This document shows positions 28,201 through 35,600 of a stretch of DNA of 64,000 nt, piece after piece. Within the stretch, counting starts at the first letter, position 1; every line of letters starts with the position of its first letter. Both the position numbers and the translations under genes were made by a program. The DNA is from Mycteria americana (Eukaryota > Chordata > Aves > Ciconiiformes > Ciconiidae). The notes under the pieces were generated by a model that saw only the letters and a list, made by a program, of their open reading frames with translations, did not search any database and was not told where the DNA came from. The DNA lies in NCBI RefSeq assembly GCF_035582795.1, contig NC_134373.1:33388501-33452500 (forward strand). The letters run 5' to 3'.

Positions 28201-31200
28201 AAATTAAAAAAAAGTAATACTAGTCTAGCAAGTTGACTCCTTTCCTTAGAAGCTACTTTCATTCAAATGCCTTTCTACACTAACTCACAACTGTGAATAA
28301 CCCTGCAGCACTTAAGTAAACTTTCAGGTACAGCTAACTAAATTTAACATGCTTCCTTAAAAAAAAAAAAAGAGCAAGAGACACATAAGCTGTAGCACTT
28401 TATAAATATATATGGCTAAATCCATAGCGAGCAGACTATGGATTAAACCATTTCAGAAATAAGGAACAAAGGCAGCTATCTACAAAAATATGTGCAGAAC
28501 TGAAAAGCAAATAGGTTTTGAAATATAACTTGTAAGCTTAAAAATCAGCAATCATTTGGGAAAGTCATGAACATTTTACACATATTTCTACCAGTAAGGG
28601 AAGAAATGCTGGGAATCCTTTTAATAGCAGCTGAATTTATTTATTTGAGAGCAGAACCACTAAGAAAAATGTAAAAGGACAGCACATTAGCATGTCTCCT
28701 ACTGGGAAAGACAATCTTGTTTCTCTAGTCAACCACAATGCTTTGAACTTTTAATTTTGTAGATAAATGAGAACCAGTTATTGCAAGTCGTTTCTTTCCA
28801 AATTATCTGAAAGCCCCTCAAGCCAGGCTGAAATGACTTGTTATACTTCTCTGGCACATATTCTGACCAGCTCTCTATTTAGTTTATAGACAGAGATTCT
28901 GCTTTCTGGTTGTGAAATTTTTATGTTATTTGAATGACTACAATTCACATGTCACGGAAGTACCTGCCAAAGCTGTCTCCTTTCTCTCACTGCTTTGAAA
29001 CTACTCCATTCATTTAACCTAGAGCAAGGCAAAAACCAAATGAAAATGGTCAAGAGTAAAAGCAGAATTGCTGAATGCAAATAATTATTTATATGGGCAA
29101 CGCTACACTTACTTCCTAGCTTGGTTACTGCTGAAAATAAAGCAGCTGTTTAGAAAACATTATAATCTTAAATTACTTGATAATCTTTTAATAATTTGAA
29201 GTTATTCAGAAGTCTCATCTCATGGTAACTGTTTCTCTAACTGAAAATAGGGATAAAGAGTTTAGCATGCAGTACAGCCTCTCAGGTTCTCTTTATCTAC
29301 TTTATTTCAAGTTAACATTCACGCTATTCCTGACCCCAGTCAGGAAAATGCAGCTGAGGGTTGGTTGCTCTCAGACACACTCTAACCCTGATCATATACA
29401 TTCATAAGTAAACAAGACCATTTCCTGTCAGATGTGTAGAAGAGCAGTTTCTCAAGAAGTCTTAACTTCTATTAAGTCCAAAAAAAGTATCTTCCTGCCA
29501 CTTGAAGAAACCGAGCCATTACAAATTTCATAGGAGGCACTGCTGTATGGGCTGCCTAAACTCACCATGTGCAGGCTACAAGCAGAAAGTCTGCAAAGAG
29601 ATTCAGCTGTACCTCCACATCATCTGAAGTGTCTGGCAGCCTCTGGTTGTCTCTTCTTCTCCACTAGGATAAATGTTTGGTCTATCAGAGCTATTTAAAA
29701 ATCTCCCTATTATTCCCCTACAAAAATATAAAGTCAGACTTTCCACTTCATTTTTTATGCTCTAGACATGCACTTTACCCCAAGGATGTGTGACTTTCCA
29801 CCTCTTTGAGAGATTCAGTTTTCATTATTTCACATTCCAGAAGTGCTGGAGATATATTTTTTTTTCCCCATAGTCATAATTCCCTTCCCCATTTGGAGCA
29901 TTAAAGTATCAAGTACCTGTTGTCCCATTTGTCTGACAATGATGCTACAGCTGTTTTGACAAGATGCTTCACCAAATACAGAGCTATACCTCTGCACCAG
30001 ATGCAGTCTATGCTGAGCGAGTACTTCAGGACCCTACCTCTGCCAAGCTGTGTGACCAACGCATTGCTCACACTCTGTGCTATAAAAGATCAAACTTCCA
30101 CCAGAAGCTCCCAGAAAATCTGTTTCTAAACCCCATATTTTAGACACTGATTTATTATTAGGGAGTCTTTATTTTGTCAAATACATTTTAGAATAAAAGT
30201 AATCCATCCTAAGCTACAGCATCCTGTCCAGGAGAATTTCCTGGGGAGGCAGGGGGGAAAGGTGATATTTTGTGGTTAATTAGATATAGAGACAAATGTA
30301 GGAGTAAATAATTGATTCCCAACAGAGCAGAGATTAACAGTGAGGTACCTCAGGTGTCCACAATAATACAATTAGTACATTAAACTTGTCCAAATGATCT
30401 AGAAAGAAAAAAAAAGAAAGAAAGAATAATTTGCACTAGAGTATTAGAGCAAATTAAACCAGATATTGATAGCTGCAAGGAATAACGTGGACAGTTCCCA
30501 CTTACAGCTGTCAAGCCACCAAACTGGCTATCACTCAGAGAGTAAGTTCAACTTTTGCCCTACAAGCCACAGCACTGAAAAAAGAAACAAAACACTTGGA
30601 TAGATAATTTTAAAAACTGGAATTTCACTGCATAGCACTGACCTGTGACCACCATCTCAAACATACTATAGCAAAAAGGGGTTCAGGCAAATCAGGTATC
30701 TCATCCCTTCCACTGCCTCTGATTCCACATAAAAATATAAAATATTTCTATTTTGATTGCATAAACTAACTCCTGTGTTTCACGTGTGAAACACATGGAC
30801 AGTAAGTGCTCAGTCACAGTAATAGCAATTTTCATAAGAAAATTCATAGTTATCCTTGAATCCAAAGTTTTAAAAAAAGTTTAGAAGTGACTAGAAACAA
30901 CGGATAAAACAACCAATAACTGAATCAGACAAGAAGCTTTCCTATTTAACAGCCTGAAACACTGGCCCTGAAATCACCACTTTTCTTTCTGGTCCTAGTC
31001 ACCAGAAAGGTAAATTACTCATGACCCAGATTCTCAGCGATGACCGAGCTGTTCGCTCCCTATTAAAATCACCAGGCACTCGGTGCCTGCGCAGCCTGGG
31101 CGCTCATTCGCCTAAGCCATCTGATGGCCCTCCATCCCGCACAGCGCACACAGATGTACCACACTCCAGTTTTGCTGTCTCCGCACGCAGGAAACAGAAA

Positions 31201-32381
31201 GCCAGTCCATCTGGGCTGGCAGATGACAGCTTTGGAGAGTCTCCATTTGAAGGAGAAGTGTGCAAACTTCGCATAACAGCAGTATTTTCAACAGCAACAT
31301 GGCAGAACTCCAGTCAAGGATGAGACCTAAAAGCAGAGATTCAGAAATCTCTCAAGCAATGCCTTAGAGAGCCCGCTATCAGTGTGTGAGTGGAAACTCT
31401 TTCGACCAGAAAGCATGGCAGAAAAAAGTACATGAAATCCCCCAAATCCCTTGAACGCACAGGCAGGTCATTCAAAGGAAGCATTTTAGTTTGAATCCAT
31501 TTCAGACTAATGCTGTGTGCTCAGCTTCTCCTGCTTTCTCCGCTCCCTTCTGCTGTATTTGCTGTACCTGAGTAGTCACCCCAATTTATGCTAAGCGCAG
31601 CCATTCTTAAAATAAGTCAGATAAGACAGAAACTCCATGCGTACTTAGAGTTTTGCCATCAGCAACAAATAGAAAGCATCAATTAAAAAAAAAAAAAAAA
31701 GACTGCCATTAAGTTCTTAAAGAAGACACACCGATCTAAAACTCGGCACAAAGTTTAGCTTTTTGGAAAGGCTGGAAAGCGACCGGAGCACCTTCAGGAA
31801 CTTCAAACCGGTCTCCACATTCTGCGAGGGAAAAAAAGGCTCTAAAAGGAAGGAGCAAAGGCACAACCCCTGGCAGCATCTGCAGCCGGGACGCGGGGCT
31901 TTGTGCTAACACACAGGCACACCAAACCTGGAGCCGGCTGACAACCGGCCCGTGTGCCGCCCGCCCCGCCGAAAGGCCACTAAAAGGCGAGCGAGCGGCA
32001 GGGCTTAGCCCGGGGCCGGAGGAGGTGGCCGTCCCCCCGGCACCCCGCGGCGGGTCTGCCTGCCGAGGGCGTTTAAAGCCGGGGCGGCCGCGCCGACTAC
32101 CCACGCCGAGGGCGGACAGGGCGCGGGCAGCCCCGTGAGGGGGCAGCGGCGCTTCCAGCGCCCCACGCCGGGCTCCGCAGCCCCGGCGGCTCCCGCGCCC
32201 GCAGCCCCTCACCTCGCCCCGCCGCCCCCGGCCCGGCCCGCCGCGCCCACCTGTACTGCCAGCCCTTGGCGCCGCGGCCGCCGCCGCCCTTGCCGCCGCT
32301 CTGTCCCGCCGGCGGCGGCTGCTCCGGCTTGCCCTCGCCCTCCGGCCCCTTCATGGCCGCCGCGGGGTCCGCGCACTGCAT
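1108..32381 (-). CDS. OSBPL11: OSBPL11 (ORP11) oxysterol-binding protein-related lipid transfer protein, 5' half of the gene (exons 1-8)
   Basis: Minus-strand gene, cut by the left edge. Coding exons in transcript order are 32251-32381, 15358-15426, 14068-14243, 13188-13267, 11976-12158, 7665-7866, 3238-3383 and 1108-1248. All joints are GT-AG and in frame, giving 376 codons. Human ORP11 is about 747 residues, so roughly half is here. Domains in order are a Gly-rich N-terminus (1-43), a PH domain (about 48-150; starts [18 protein letters not shown]), a Ser/Pro-rich linker (153-200), a conserved helical region containing [15 protein letters not shown] (about 205-275), and an acidic stretch ending [12 protein letters not shown] (330-376) just before the ORD. 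Known of the family: ORP11 pairs with ORP9 at ER-Golgi contacts, its PH domain binds phosphoinositide, and the ORD exchanges phosphatidylserine and PI4P. The match is clearly to ORP11 rather than ORP10: [30 protein letters not shown] and [17 protein letters not shown] agree with ORP11. Identification is by recognition and was not searched. Confidence 0.95.
1249..3237 (-). other. OSBPL11: OSBPL11 intron 7
   Basis: Unique AT-rich sequence of about 2.0 kb. A CA/ACAC-rich patch lies near 1865-1900. No recognisable repeat family or coding segment. Confidence 0.8.
3238..3383 (-). CDS. OSBPL11: OSBPL11 exon 7 (linker)
   Basis: This 146-base exon encodes [20 protein letters not shown] through [14 protein letters not shown]. 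The beginning ([14 protein letters not shown]) is conserved with ORP11 and the rest is a looser linker. The acceptor is CTTCAG and the donor GTAAGG. Reading through the donor adds only two residues before the frame closes. Confidence 0.93.
3384..7664 (-). other. OSBPL11: OSBPL11 intron 6
   Basis: A 4.3-kb intron. It is mostly unique AT-rich DNA, with one G/T low-complexity tract (6900-6998, listed separately) and short A or T runs. The small open frames in it look random. Confidence 0.8.
6900..6998 (+). repeat. G-run/T-run low-complexity tract (potential G-quadruplex)
   Basis: On the plus strand, runs of 4-9 G alternate with runs of T over about 100 bases. At least five separate runs of four or more G lie within loop distances compatible with a G-quadruplex. 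On the transcribed (OSBPL11 mRNA-sense) strand this reads as C/A. Confidence 0.85.
7665..7866 (-). CDS. OSBPL11: OSBPL11 exon 6 (conserved helical region)
   Basis: This 202-base exon encodes residues 214-280, from [20 protein letters not shown] to [13 protein letters not shown]. It is predicted helical by eye and very close to ORP11. In the ORP9/ORP11/ORP10 group the segment between PH and ORD carries helices implicated in dimerisation. I infer that role here. The acceptor is GACAG and the donor GTGGGT. Confidence 0.96.
7867..11975 (-). other. OSBPL11: OSBPL11 intron 5
   Basis: A 4.1-kb AT-rich intron with a poly(A) run of 19 at 9359-9377. No recognised repeat family. Open frames such as that at 11579-11890 show no family similarity and are treated as chance. 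Confidence 0.8.
9359..9377 (+). repeat. Poly(A) run (19 A)
   Basis: A homopolymer run in OSBPL11 intron 5, likely length-variable. No target-site duplication or retrocopy body was noticed next to it. Confidence 0.9.
11976..12158 (-). CDS. OSBPL11: OSBPL11 exon 5 (Ser/Pro-rich linker)
   Basis: This 183-base exon (61 codons) begins [20 protein letters not shown] and ends [16 protein letters not shown] and [11 protein letters not shown] are candidate basophilic-kinase sites typical of ORP linkers. Compared with ORP11, the segment after FFNVGHH ([12 protein letters not shown]) is the most diverged part. The acceptor is CACTAG. The donor is GTTTGT, weaker than the other donors of the gene. Confidence 0.93.
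12159..13187 (-). other. OSBPL11: OSBPL11 intron 4
   Basis: About 1.0 kb of unique sequence between exons 4 and 5. An A run lies at about 12858-12870. Nothing else seen. Confidence 0.8.
13188..13267 (-). CDS. OSBPL11: OSBPL11 exon 4 (C-terminal helix of PH domain)
   Basis: This 80-base exon encodes [20 protein letters not shown] and then TEAIGK. It includes the invariant PH-domain tryptophan (QHW) in the closing helix. The acceptor is TTATTAG and the donor GTATCG. Confidence 0.95.
13268..14067 (-). other. OSBPL11: OSBPL11 intron 3
   Basis: An 800-base intron. Its 5' end (next to the exon 3 donor) carries the TCTAG-rich inverted repeat at 14031-14059. The rest is unremarkable. Confidence 0.8.
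14031..14059. repeat. 10-bp perfect inverted repeat beside exon 3 donor
   Basis: Arms tagattctag / ctagaatcta are separated by 9 bases. They start 8 bases inside the intron from the exon 3 donor (GT at 14067-14066). The neighbourhood also has direct TCCTCTAG/TTCTAG repeats from about 14010. Confidence 0.85.
14068..14243 (-). CDS. OSBPL11: OSBPL11 exon 3 (core of PH domain)
   Basis: This 176-base exon encodes residues 68-125, from [20 protein letters not shown] to ASGEQYKLR, the central PH strands. The acceptor is TTGCAG and the donor GTAGGA. Residue 67 (Arg) is split across the exon 2/3 junction. The sequence is almost unchanged from the mammalian protein as I know it. Confidence 0.97.
14244..15357 (-). 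other. OSBPL11: OSBPL11 intron 2
   Basis: A 1.1-kb intron with an 18-base poly(G) run at 14304-14321. Otherwise AT-rich unique sequence. Confidence 0.8.
14304..14321 (+). repeat. Poly(G) run (18 G)
   Basis: A homopolymer G run preceded by 8 T on the plus strand. In the OSBPL11 transcript it is a C run about 60 bases upstream of the exon 3 acceptor. Such runs are error-prone in sequencing, so the length is uncertain. Confidence 0.9.
15358..15426 (-). CDS. OSBPL11: OSBPL11 exon 2 (start of PH domain)
   Basis: This 69-base exon encodes [22 protein letters not shown], the first beta strands of the PH domain, and completes Ser44. Its acceptor is ...AAATAG, just after a run of 16 T (minus strand). 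The donor is GTAAGTC. It is too short to appear as an open reading frame by length and was found by similarity to ORP11. Confidence 0.95.
15433..15448 (-). promoter_or_regulatory. Homopolymeric polypyrimidine tract (T16) of OSBPL11 exon 2 acceptor
   Basis: Sixteen A on the plus strand read as T16 in the transcript. The run ends a few bases before the AG at 15428-15427. It serves as the polypyrimidine tract for a 69-base exon, so its length could affect inclusion of that exon. The functional effect is inference. Confidence 0.75.
19600..19623. repeat. 10-bp perfect inverted repeat, 4-nt loop
   Basis: Arms tacacgtacc / ggtacgtgta are separated by TATG. The sequence is CpG/TpA rich (ACGT cores). 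It lies in OSBPL11 intron 1. Confidence 0.8.
23540..24110 (+). mobile_element. CR1 LINE fragment (3' end of ORF2 and 3' UTR), plus orientation
   Basis: The sequence follows the CR1 3' region in order. It opens with a degraded ORF2 tail (about 23590-23690), then AGAAGAGGCTGAGGGGCCTGAG, then the track of GGATTAAGCTCTGGGCCAGGAGCCCAGAG (about 23920), and a GGCTGGACTAGAGAT...CCCTCCCAAC...ATTCTAGAATTC end (about 24045-24095). That last part resembles the CR1 GGTTGGACT...CCTTCCAACC...ATTCTATGATT terminus. It is diverged and 5'-truncated, as usual for CR1. Its presence supports a sauropsid genome. Confidence 0.85.
28183..28203 (+). repeat. Poly(A) run (21 A)
   Basis: A homopolymer in OSBPL11 intron 1, followed by ATT and another A run. 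No retrocopy body recognised upstream. Confidence 0.9.
31685..31700 (+). repeat. Poly(A) run (16 A)
   Basis: A homopolymer near the 5' end of OSBPL11 intron 1, just outside the CpG island. Confidence 0.85.
32251..32381 (-). CDS. OSBPL11: OSBPL11 exon 1 (start codon and Gly-rich N-terminus)
   Basis: The exon encodes residues 1-43 plus two bases of codon 44. The ATG at 32381-32379 is chosen because [18 protein letters not shown] lines up with the human ORP11 start (MQ....V/A..MK.SE.EGK). An in-frame GTG six codons upstream is not a normal start. The Kozak context has G at -3. The exon ends ...AKGWQY, as in ORP11, followed by the donor GTGGGC. It is very GC-rich and sits inside the CpG island. 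Confidence 0.92.
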
Positions 32382-32558
32382 GGCGCCGCGGCTCCCCACC
32401 CCCTCAGGGTCGCCCCCGGCCCAGGGCGGGCCGCCCGCCGGGGAGGGAGGGAGCCCGCCCCAGCGGCCCGCCGGCCCCGCTCAGGCCGCGCCGGGGCCCG
32501 GCCGCGCCCGCCCCATGCGGGCTGCGATGGCGGCGGCTGCCGGCACCCCCGCGTCCCG

Positions 32559-32596
32559 CTCGGCTGGGCTGGGCTGGGCTGGGCTCGGCTGGGCTC
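32559..32596. repeat. GGGCT pentamer array in OSBPL11 5' UTR/promoter
   Basis: About seven tandem units of GGGCT/CGGCT on the plus strand (AGCCC in the transcript sense), roughly 180-215 bases upstream of the OSBPL11 start codon. This is a short GC-rich minisatellite. Confidence 0.85.
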
Positions 32597-32642
32597 ACCC
32601 ACACGGCCGCGGCGGGCTGGGGAAACCCGCCCTCCCGCTCCC

Positions 32643-32693
32643 TCACCCCGCGGCCCGGCCCGGCCGCCCCTTCCGGGTCAGCGCCGCCGCCAT
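32643..32693 (-). CDS. Possible 16-codon upstream ORF in OSBPL11 5' leader
   Basis: The ATG inside the AAGATGGCGGCG element opens a frame MAAALTRKGRPGRAAG followed by TGA, ending about 260 bases before the main start. It is translated only if transcription starts upstream of 32693. If the YY1-like site is itself the initiator, the ATG may be too close to the cap to be used. Low confidence as a real uORF. Confidence 0.3.
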   Translation of the reverse strand: MAAALTRKGRPGRAAG

Positions 32694-32697
32694 CTTT
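32665..32697 (-). promoter_or_regulatory. YY1-like (AAGATGGCGGC) and ETS-like (CCGGAAG) sites
   Basis: On the minus strand, AAAGATGGCGGC at about 32697-32686 is followed about 10 bases downstream by ACCCGGAAG. YY1 sites of this form often lie at or just after the start site of TATA-less CpG-island genes. The role is inferred from the motif and position. Confidence 0.65.
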
Positions 32698-35600
32698 AGT
32701 GCGGGCAGCAGTGCCCACGCTAGGCCGCTCTCCGCTACTACCGCACTTAAAGCAATAGTAAGCCTTTAAAATAATTTCAAACTCATGGCTGCAAGCGTTC
32801 TCCCCCCAAAAAAGAGAGGAATAAGAAGAGTGAGGGATTCAAGCTGTGCTGTATACAGGTTGTTACAAGCCAGGACGTGAAAGCCCTCGGCTGGGATCTT
32901 GCTGAGCGTTGTCCCAGAGACCCATAAAACAGGGCCAAATTCAGCAGTTAATTCACCAAGCAAAGCCATGGCACGTTCTGGCCGCAAGAGGAAATAATTT
33001 TTCCTCCTATTTTTCCTCCAATTACTGCGTATGGGCAACAGCTAAGCAGGTTTTTTTCCTTCACAGAATGACAGCAGAGCTAACTGGCAGAGATTGGTTG
33101 GGTTGTGTGTAATCTTTCAGGCCAGGCATGGCTTTTGGACAAGTAAAACTTAATTGGTTTTCCAAATAATTTCAATAACGGCTGCGTTATTTCTTAAAAC
33201 CAGGGGCAGAGGATCTTTGTTCTGGCTTTAATCAATCAGAACATGAAGAAGAGGAGGGCAGAATTGGACATGGCCGTGGTTAGCGAGGTTGCAGTTCTGC
33301 TCCACATCCCGTCTTATCCAAACTCCCTCCTCCTCTCTCCAGCTCTTTTATTATACACCTGTAATATTGTGAACAACCGTTATACAGAAGATGCTAAAAA
33401 TGCCCTATGTCAGAATCTACATAGAAGCAAAAATGTAAAGGAGAACATATTTCAGACAAATAGTTCATTTATCCAGAGCATCCCCCCCACTAGCAGCTTC
33501 GTACCCCATGAAGGCTGCCCTGGCTTTCCCATCTCCTACCAGCATGCTCCCACTTTCCCAGTGACATTCAAAACATCTTTGCCTTTGGCCATCAAATGAG
33601 GATAGGACATTATGAGCATCATGTTTTTAAAATGTACTTATAAGCTTTAATCTGGCTCTAAATTAGCCCATATCCATCCCTCCTTGCCACACGCTCACAC
33701 ATGTAATCTCAGCTACCAGATCCCAGGTGAGGACTGCCTGTTGCACCTACACTGATAATCTCCCTTACAGAGACATAATATATTACCACTGCACAGGCAT
33801 AAAATCCCCCACTTACGGATTTTTAGAAGCACGCTTGTCACGGCAGGAAAAAAAAAGGGCTTTTTCAGCTGCATTTTTCTCCTGTGGAACCACAAGAGAA
33901 CAGACCAGCAGAGTCAAGGTTGTCCATTGAAGAAAATTTTGGCCAGAACTGCACTCCTCTTGCACTCCAAACATGTTAGTTCCTAACTCTGCCCATCACT
34001 TGACATTTTAATTGAAAATTTAATATAATTGCATTGTATCGTAATGCATGCCAACATCACCGACATTTTCCTGGGAAAATTTGAAGCAAACGCAACTTGG
34101 GCAAGAATCCCGCTTCTGTGTTTATTTCCCCCCTGCTTGAGGACAACCGGTGCCACCAGAGACATAGCTTCACCCATGCTAGACCTTTCGTAACCATCAC
34201 AGATGGGCGGTAGGACATTCCCCCACCTAGGACTTCTCCAATACCTGAGACAGGACAGCGATCCTTACTGCATGTTTCTGCAGCCCCTCAGCCTCTGGTC
34301 CCTCAGGGTGGTAAGCTCAGATTTGCTTCCCCCATGCACTGGATTTTTTCTCGTACGAAAAGGTGTTGCACTCGCAGTACCAGAGGCTGTCGTAAGGTGG
34401 CATTGACAAAATGCTTAACAGCATAGAAAGGCTAACAGAGCATAACCACATTTGCTAAGGACTTACAGTTCAAGATGCCTTTTATCTTCAGTTTACAGTT
34501 TCTACTAACTATAACTTGTGTTCAGGTTCACTGCTCTCAGCCTCCTTCCCCACTTATAATTTAGTGGCTCAAAATGACCAAAATCCCACCGTGGACCTTG
34601 CAAGCATGGCTGAGGGCAAGTCCCGAGGTCCCACAGCAGTGCCCTGCCTTCAGCCTGCCTGAGCCTTCCCACTTGCTCTGATTTCTAGGTCTGGAGGAAG
34701 AACTCAGGAAGAGCTGCAGATCTGGAGGAGCAATGTGTGAAAAGGGTAACATATGTTTATCGACATTCGGCAAATCAAATCCTTGTAGGCCTGATTATAG
34801 CTACAAACTGAAGTGGATCATATTTTATTATAACTCATGTTAAAGCAAATTTGCAAAGTTTGCCATAATTTATCATTCTGTTAATTTTAGAAAATTTTCA
34901 AGGATCTAATCAAAAACATATAACGCTCTTGCTGATTTCTTCCGAAGCTTATAGTCTGGCTATACATGCTTACCATTTCTTCAGATCAGTATCATTTCTT
35001 CAGAGCAACAAGGTCTATCCATGTTCAAAGACTAAATCTCTAAAATGCAGCATATTTTTCATCACTTGTGTGCTTAAAAAAATTGTAATTTTTTTTTTAA
35101 ATAGAAATGATAATACAAATTTTCTACCACTCCCTTGTCGGTTGGACAGGGTTTTTTTCCTGACCTACAAAGTACCTTTGGATGAGACCAAGTTTAACAT
35201 AGTTTTAAACCTGTGTCCTCCTCTGGTAGCTGCAATTACTGCTCCTCTCTGCTAAGGGAACTACATCCTCTACAGGCATGCGGAGGAATGACATCAATCC
35301 TGGGAAAGAAAAGACAGAAGCCTGTCTTTATCGCACGAGGAGTGCAATTTTTCATAAGCTTTGCTGAACTGGGGGAGCTGCTGGCTAATGAGAAAAATGA
35401 CCAGAAAAGTAACGTTGCTAATAGTGCTTCACGTCTGCATTTGTTAATTGTACAATCAGTGGTTCTTAGGGTTAGATTCTTTCTCAAGGCAACTGATTGA
35501 GTTTATTAGTAGTCTGGGAAACATATTATGTTTTCTGGGCTCTTCTAGGTAATTAACATGAAAGAACTTCCTATTCTTACTAAGAATAAAAGATAGCTGC

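Larger units (their letters stand above)
15427..32250 (-). other. OSBPL11: OSBPL11 intron 1 (16.8 kb)
   Basis: The large first intron. Contents I can support are a CR1 LINE fragment (about 23540-24110), A runs at 28183-28203 and 31685-31700, a short palindrome at 19600-19623, and the inner edge of the CpG island from about 31900. The longer open frames (20315-20752, 20388-20873, 21278-21658, 26484-26898) overlap each other on both strands and match nothing I recognise. No exon was found. Confidence 0.8.
31900..32740 (-). promoter_or_regulatory. OSBPL11: CpG-island promoter of OSBPL11
   Basis: A dense GC and CpG block covers exon 1, the 5' UTR and the start of intron 1, and falls abruptly to AT-rich sequence at about 32740. 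There is no TATA box. A YY1-like element and an ETS-like CCGGAAG lie at its upstream edge. Together these suggest transcription starts near 32690-32700, giving a 5' UTR of about 310 bases (inference). Confidence 0.85.

Noticed and set aside
28183-28203. Poly(A) runs as tails of processed pseudogenes (also 55675-55700 and 58640-58662)
   Set aside because: No gene-like body, AATAAA or flanking duplications found upstream of any of them.
1108-32381. OSBPL10 as identity of the minus-strand gene (because a GPD1L-like gene is adjacent)
   Set aside because: Exon peptides match ORP11 specifically (MQ...MK start, [37 protein letters not shown]), not ORP10.
32382-32399. Extending OSBPL11 six codons upstream to 32399
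   Set aside because: The upstream codon is GTG, not ATG, and the ATG at 32381 aligns with the start of ORP11.
32135-32758. 207-codon plus-strand and other long frames over the OSBPL11 promoter
   Set aside because: Pro/Ala/Arg-rich translation caused by GC content; shadows of the CpG island and exon 1.
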